Assembly (NCBI RefSeq): GCF_026127265.1 | Contig: NZ_WWFG01000001.1 | Location: forward strand, 3,647,501-3,711,500 | Source of the DNA: Nostoc sp. KVJ3 | GTDB taxonomy: Bacteria > Cyanobacteriota > Cyanobacteriia > Cyanobacteriales > Nostocaceae | Direction of reading: 5' to 3' | Length of the DNA stretch: 64,000 nt | Shown here: piece after piece, positions 61,073 through 64,000 of the stretch | Position numbering within the stretch: the first letter of the stretch is position 1 | Layout: each line of letters opens with the position of its first letter | The notes under the pieces: model-generated | The model's database searches: none | What the model saw: the letters and a program-made list of their open reading frames with translations, nothing else | Told to the model about the DNA's origin: nothing | Program-made: the position numbers and the translations under genes

Positions 61073-61194
61073 AACTATTAAATTCCTCCTCAAGGACGCT
61101 TTACAAACTCCCTTGGGAGGATGTCGTCACTTATAGAATAAGTATGAAATATAACAGGAAGTAAGCGATATCCTCTTAGAAGGAGACTGGTTGG

Positions 61195-62211
61195 ATGAAT
61201 TTGCAGGCGATTTGGAAGTTATTCCAAGAGACATTCAAAGAATGGAGTGAGGATAAAGCGTCACGGTTAGCGGCAGCGTTAGCTTATTACACGATTTTTT
61301 CGATTGCACCGCTGTTAATTATTGTAATTGCGATCGCCGGGGCAGTATTTGGAGAAGAGGCGGCAAGGGGTCAAATAGTCGGACAAATTCAAGGTTTAGT
61401 CGGGCCAGATGGGGCAGAATTTATCCAAACAGCTATTCAGAATGCTAACAAACCACACACAGGAGCGATCGCTTCCATTATTAGTGTTGTAGTTTTGCTA
61501 TTGGGTGCTACTGGTTTATTTACCGAGTTGCAAGATTCCCTGAACACGATTTGGGAAGTCAAACCCAAACCCGGACGTGGTGTAACTAACATCATTCGTC
61601 TACGCGTTTTGTCCTTTGCAATGGTCATAGGTATTGGTTTTTTACTGTTAGTTTCTCTGGTAATTAGTACGGCTTTAGCAGCATTAGTAACATTCTTTAG
61701 CAACTTGCTACCAGGTGTAGATTACCTCTGGCAGATTGTCAATTTCATCATTTCTTTTGCCATCACTACATTTCTGTTTGGACTCATTTTTAAAGTCCTG
61801 CCGGATGTCAAAATTGGTTGGAGTGATGTTTTAATTGGAGCTATGCTCACCTCGTTTTTGTTCTCGATTGGGAGATTTCTATTAGGACAATATTTAGGTA
61901 ATGGTAGTTTTGGTTCAGCTTATGGTGCTGCTGGTTCACTGGTGGTAATTTTAGCTTGGGTTAACTATGCCGCACAGATTCTTTTTTTCGGTGCAGAATT
62001 TACCCAAGTTTATGCGAGAAGGTATGGAAGCGGCATAACCCCAACTAAACACGCCATCCCTTTATCTGATAACACAGAATATAATGATAAGACTCCAACG
62101 AGACAATCATCCACTAAGAAAAAGCTATCTTCTAACTTAATTAATCGCTTATTCCACTCTTTCAAAAAGCCCAAACGCTTAAAAAATAGAAGAAGAAATC
62201 AGCGATTTTAA
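61195..62211 (+). CDS. YihY/virulence-factor BrkB-type membrane protein
   Basis: A 338-residue protein with about six membrane helices. It starts MNLQAIWKLFQETFKEWSED, followed by ASRLAAALAYYTIFSIAPLL, and has the conserved TGLFTELQDSLNTIWEV and GSAYGAAGSLVVILAWVNYA, marks of the YihY/BrkB family (once annotated as RNase BN). The C-terminal 60 residues are basic and low-complexity. Function is unclear; export or membrane organisation has been proposed. AGGAG lies about 10 nt before ATG. Confidence 0.92.
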   Translation: MNLQAIWKLFQETFKEWSEDKASRLAAALAYYTIFSIAPLLIIVIAIAGAVFGEEAARGQIVGQIQGLVGPDGAEFIQTAIQNANKPHTGAIASIISVVVLLLGATGLFTELQDSLNTIWEVKPKPGRGVTNIIRLRVLSFAMVIGIGFLLLVSLVISTALAALVTFFSNLLPGVDYLWQIVNFIISFAITTFLFGLIFKVLPDVKIGWSDVLIGAMLTSFLFSIGRFLLGQYLGNGSFGSAYGAAGSLVVILAWVNYAAQILFFGAEFTQVYARRYGSGITPTKHAIPLSDNTEYNDKTPTRQSSTKKKLSSNLINRLFHSFKKPKRLKNRRRNQRF

Positions 62212-62381
62212 CTAAATAATTCGGTAGAAATAAACCTAACTATAGCAATCCGATTTGATTTACGAAATTATTTGCGTAGGTAGGGAGTAGGGAGTAGGGA
62301 AGAAGCTTTTTTGAGTTGAACTGAGTTTTTTCGCCAAATCAAATATGATTTCTATATATAATTGAAGAAGGAATAAAATCA

Positions 62382-62939
62382 GTGCTAACGGAAAAATGGT
62401 TTTTTATAGATTGGGAGGCAATCTTTGTTCCTAGTATCAGCGTCTTTGAGTTGATTATCCGTGGGTCGCTGGTATATTTAGCACTGTTCTCAGTGTTACG
62501 TTTCCTTCCTAGCCGCCAACTAGGAACACTAGGAATTACTGATTTACTCGTAGTTGTGCTATTTGCTGAAGCTGCCCAAAATGCTATGGCAAGTAATTAT
62601 ACCTCGATTACTGAAGGCGGTATCTTAGTAGGAACTGTGATTTTTTGGAGTTATTTGTTGAACTGGTTAGGCTACAAAATACCCCAGTTCCAACGTTTTC
62701 TAAATCAGCCACCGCTACTACTGGTAAAAAATGGTCGGATGATTCAGCGTCATTTGCAACGAGAGTTAATTACAGACGATGAGTTGATGAGCAAGTTACG
62801 TCAGCAAGGTGTGGAATTTTTAGCCGATGTGAAGTTTGCATATATGGAGGCTGACGGTAGAATTAGCATCATCACCTTTGACTCAAAAATTAATTCCGTC
62901 CCTGAGCCAAAAACAGCATTAAAAATTGATCTACATTAA
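62382..62939 (+). CDS. DUF421 (YetF-like) membrane protein
   Basis: A 185-residue protein beginning at GTG 62382, with GAAGAAGGA about 10 nt upstream. Three N-terminal membrane helices (SVFELIIRGSLVYLALFSVL, LGITDLLVVVLFAEAAQNAM, VGTVIFWSYLLNWLGYKI) precede a small C-terminal domain with PPLLLVKNGRMIQRHLQREL and ELMSKLRQQGVEFL. This is the DUF421/YetF family. Function unknown; a membrane-linked redox or sporulation role is known only for distant relatives. A dispersed repeat (62274-62330) precedes it. Confidence 0.88.
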   Translation: MLTEKWFFIDWEAIFVPSISVFELIIRGSLVYLALFSVLRFLPSRQLGTLGITDLLVVVLFAEAAQNAMASNYTSITEGGILVGTVIFWSYLLNWLGYKIPQFQRFLNQPPLLLVKNGRMIQRHLQRELITDDELMSKLRQQGVEFLADVKFAYMEADGRISIITFDSKINSVPEPKTALKIDLH

Positions 62940-62979
62940 TTAGACTGTAAAATATGACGGTTGTATTCTGTGCCGAATT

Positions 62980-64000
62980 GTGATTGAGCGCTATACTTTG
63001 CCCGAAATGGCTAATCTATGGAGTGAAGCCTATAAATTAAAAACTTGGCTGCAAGTCGAAATTGCTGTTTGTGAAGCTCAAGCTGAACTAGGTTACATTC
63101 CATCTGAGGCGGTTGAGGAAATTAAGGCTAAGGCAGATTTTGACCCCAAACGGGTGTTAGAAATTGAGGCTGTAGTCCGCCACGATGTCATTGCTTTCTT
63201 GACAAATGTTAACGAATATGTTGGTGATGCTGGACGCTACATTCACCTGGGTTTAACCAGTTCGGATGTTTTGGATACAGCTTTAGCACTGCAATTGGTT
63301 GCCAGCCTGGATCTATTATTGCAACGTTTGGAAGACTTGATTCAGGTAATTCGCGAAAAAGCACGGGAACATCGTCATACAGTCATGGCTGGCCGATCGC
63401 ACGGTATTCATGCCGAACCAATTACTTTTGGTTTTAAGCTAGCTGGTTGGTTAGCAGAAGTGTTACGACACCAAGAACGTTTGAGAATACTCCACCAAAC
63501 CATTGCTGTAGGTAAAATTTCCGGTGCAGTGGGAACTTATGCCAATGTTGAACCCCGTATAGAAGCGATCGCTTGCCAAAAACTCGGACTCCAACCCGAT
63601 ACAGCCTCAACACAGGTTATTTCCCGCGATCGCCACGCCGACTACGTGCAACAATTAGCTTTAGTAGCCGCATCCATCGAACGTTTTGCTGTAGAAATTC
63701 GCAATCTGCAAAAAACAGACGTTCTGGAAGTTGAAGAATTTTTCGCCAAAGGTCAGAAAGGCTCTTCAGCCATGCCACACAAGCGCAACCCCATCCGTTC
63801 GGAACGCCTAACGGGAATGGCGCGACTGGTCAGAAGTCATGCCGGTGCAGCCTTAGAAAACGTTGCTCTTTGGCATGAGAGGGATATTTCCCACAGTTCT
63901 GTAGAACGGGTGATTTTGCCAGACGCTTGTACTTTGACGCATTTTATGCTATCAGAAATAACCGACTTGGTAAAAAACCTGTTGGTCTATCCTGAAAACA
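62980..64000 (+). CDS. purB: Adenylosuccinate lyase, N-terminal part (3' cut by window)
   Basis: The frame opens at GTG 62980 (read MIERYTLPEMANLWSEAYKL) and stays open to the window edge, giving 340 residues of about 431. Fumarase-superfamily motifs are visible: RYIHLGLTSSDVLDTALALQ, TVMAGRSHGIHAEPITFGF (His of the catalytic site) and the signature KGSSAMPHKRNPIRSERL. The enzyme acts twice in purine synthesis, on SAICAR and adenylosuccinate. The start codon is GTG without an obvious ribosome site. Confidence 0.97.
   Translation, partial: MIERYTLPEMANLWSEAYKLKTWLQVEIAVCEAQAELGYIPSEAVEEIKAKADFDPKRVLEIEAVVRHDVIAFLTNVNEYVGDAGRYIHLGLTSSDVLDTALALQLVASLDLLLQRLEDLIQVIREKAREHRHTVMAGRSHGIHAEPITFGFKLAGWLAEVLRHQERLRILHQTIAVGKISGAVGTYANVEPRIEAIACQKLGLQPDTASTQVISRDRHADYVQQLALVAASIERFAVEIRNLQKTDVLEVEEFFAKGQKGSSAMPHKRNPIRSERLTGMARLVRSHAGAALENVALWHERDISHSSVERVILPDACTLTHFMLSEITDLVKNLLVYPEN

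Noticed and set aside
1..64000. tRNA or rRNA genes
   Set aside because: No cloverleaf with T-loop GTTCRA context or rRNA-like block was found in the gaps; a covariance search could not be run.

Overview
The window looks like chromosome of a filamentous, Nostoc/Anabaena-type cyanobacterium. Evidence is the dense scatter of the HIP1 octamer GCGATCGC, a 7-bp tandem repeat (CTCCCTG), many dispersed palindromic intergenic repeats, a glycine-rich RRM protein paired with rpsU, an SLH-porin, pentapeptide and 4-Cys Ser/Thr kinase genes, and cyanobacterial-style CydAB. No tRNA or rRNA gene was seen.

Layout. 1-8.1 kb: an organosulfur acquisition region (C-terminal part of an SfnG-like sulfone monooxygenase, two SfnB/DszC-like flavoproteins, an SLH porin, and an orphan membrane protein boxed by inverted repeats). 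8.3-9.4 kb: a decayed CRISPR relic, a small ORF and a hairpin. 9.46-18.6 kb: a nine-gene subtype III-D CRISPR operon (Cas10 with GGDD but no visible HD motif, four Cas7-like RAMPs, Csx10, a putative Cas11, a Csx19/all1473-like protein and an unrecognised Pro/Lys-rich protein). 18.7-24.5 kb, all on the minus strand: cas6, a leader, a 15-repeat array, a group II intron encoding a reverse transcriptase-maturase-HNH protein, and a membrane-anchored protein of unknown function. 24.7-33 kb: a DUF305 lipoprotein and a toxin-antitoxin/defence debris field (DUF29, Phd-RelE, YgiT-type zinc finger plus a duplicated fragment, a VapB-like protein, RHH antitoxin with a nonsense-mutated BrnT, a truncated AbiJ-like gene, a Panacea-toxin pair) interrupted by typA. 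33.3-54 kb: core and housekeeping genes (hemerythrin, M20 hydrolase, kinase, rbp-rpsU, methyltransferase, HAD, Uma2, cydAB, rpsB-tsf, recG). 54.5-59 kb: a second organosulfur-type cluster (SDR, TauD, GST, NtaA/DszA-like monooxygenase). 59.5-64 kb: comM, yihY, a DUF421 gene and the 5' part of purB.

Most striking is the CRISPR locus. The repeat can be oriented: read on the minus strand its CCCC/GGGG hairpin is followed by exactly 8 nt (ATGGAAAC), the expected Cas6 product tag, and the only base-variant repeat then lies at the leader-distal end. In this orientation the group II intron sits inside the tag of one repeat (ATGG / AAAC) and on the same strand as the pre-crRNA, so splicing could rebuild that repeat. 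The same 35-nt repeat architecture occurs once more, in sense, about 36 nt upstream of the cas6 start codon, and Cas6 carries a C-terminal helix-turn-helix-like extension. Together these suggest autoregulation of Cas6. No cas1/cas2 and no recognisable CARF effector are present; the membrane protein between the array and the effector operon is the best local candidate for an uncharacterised partner.
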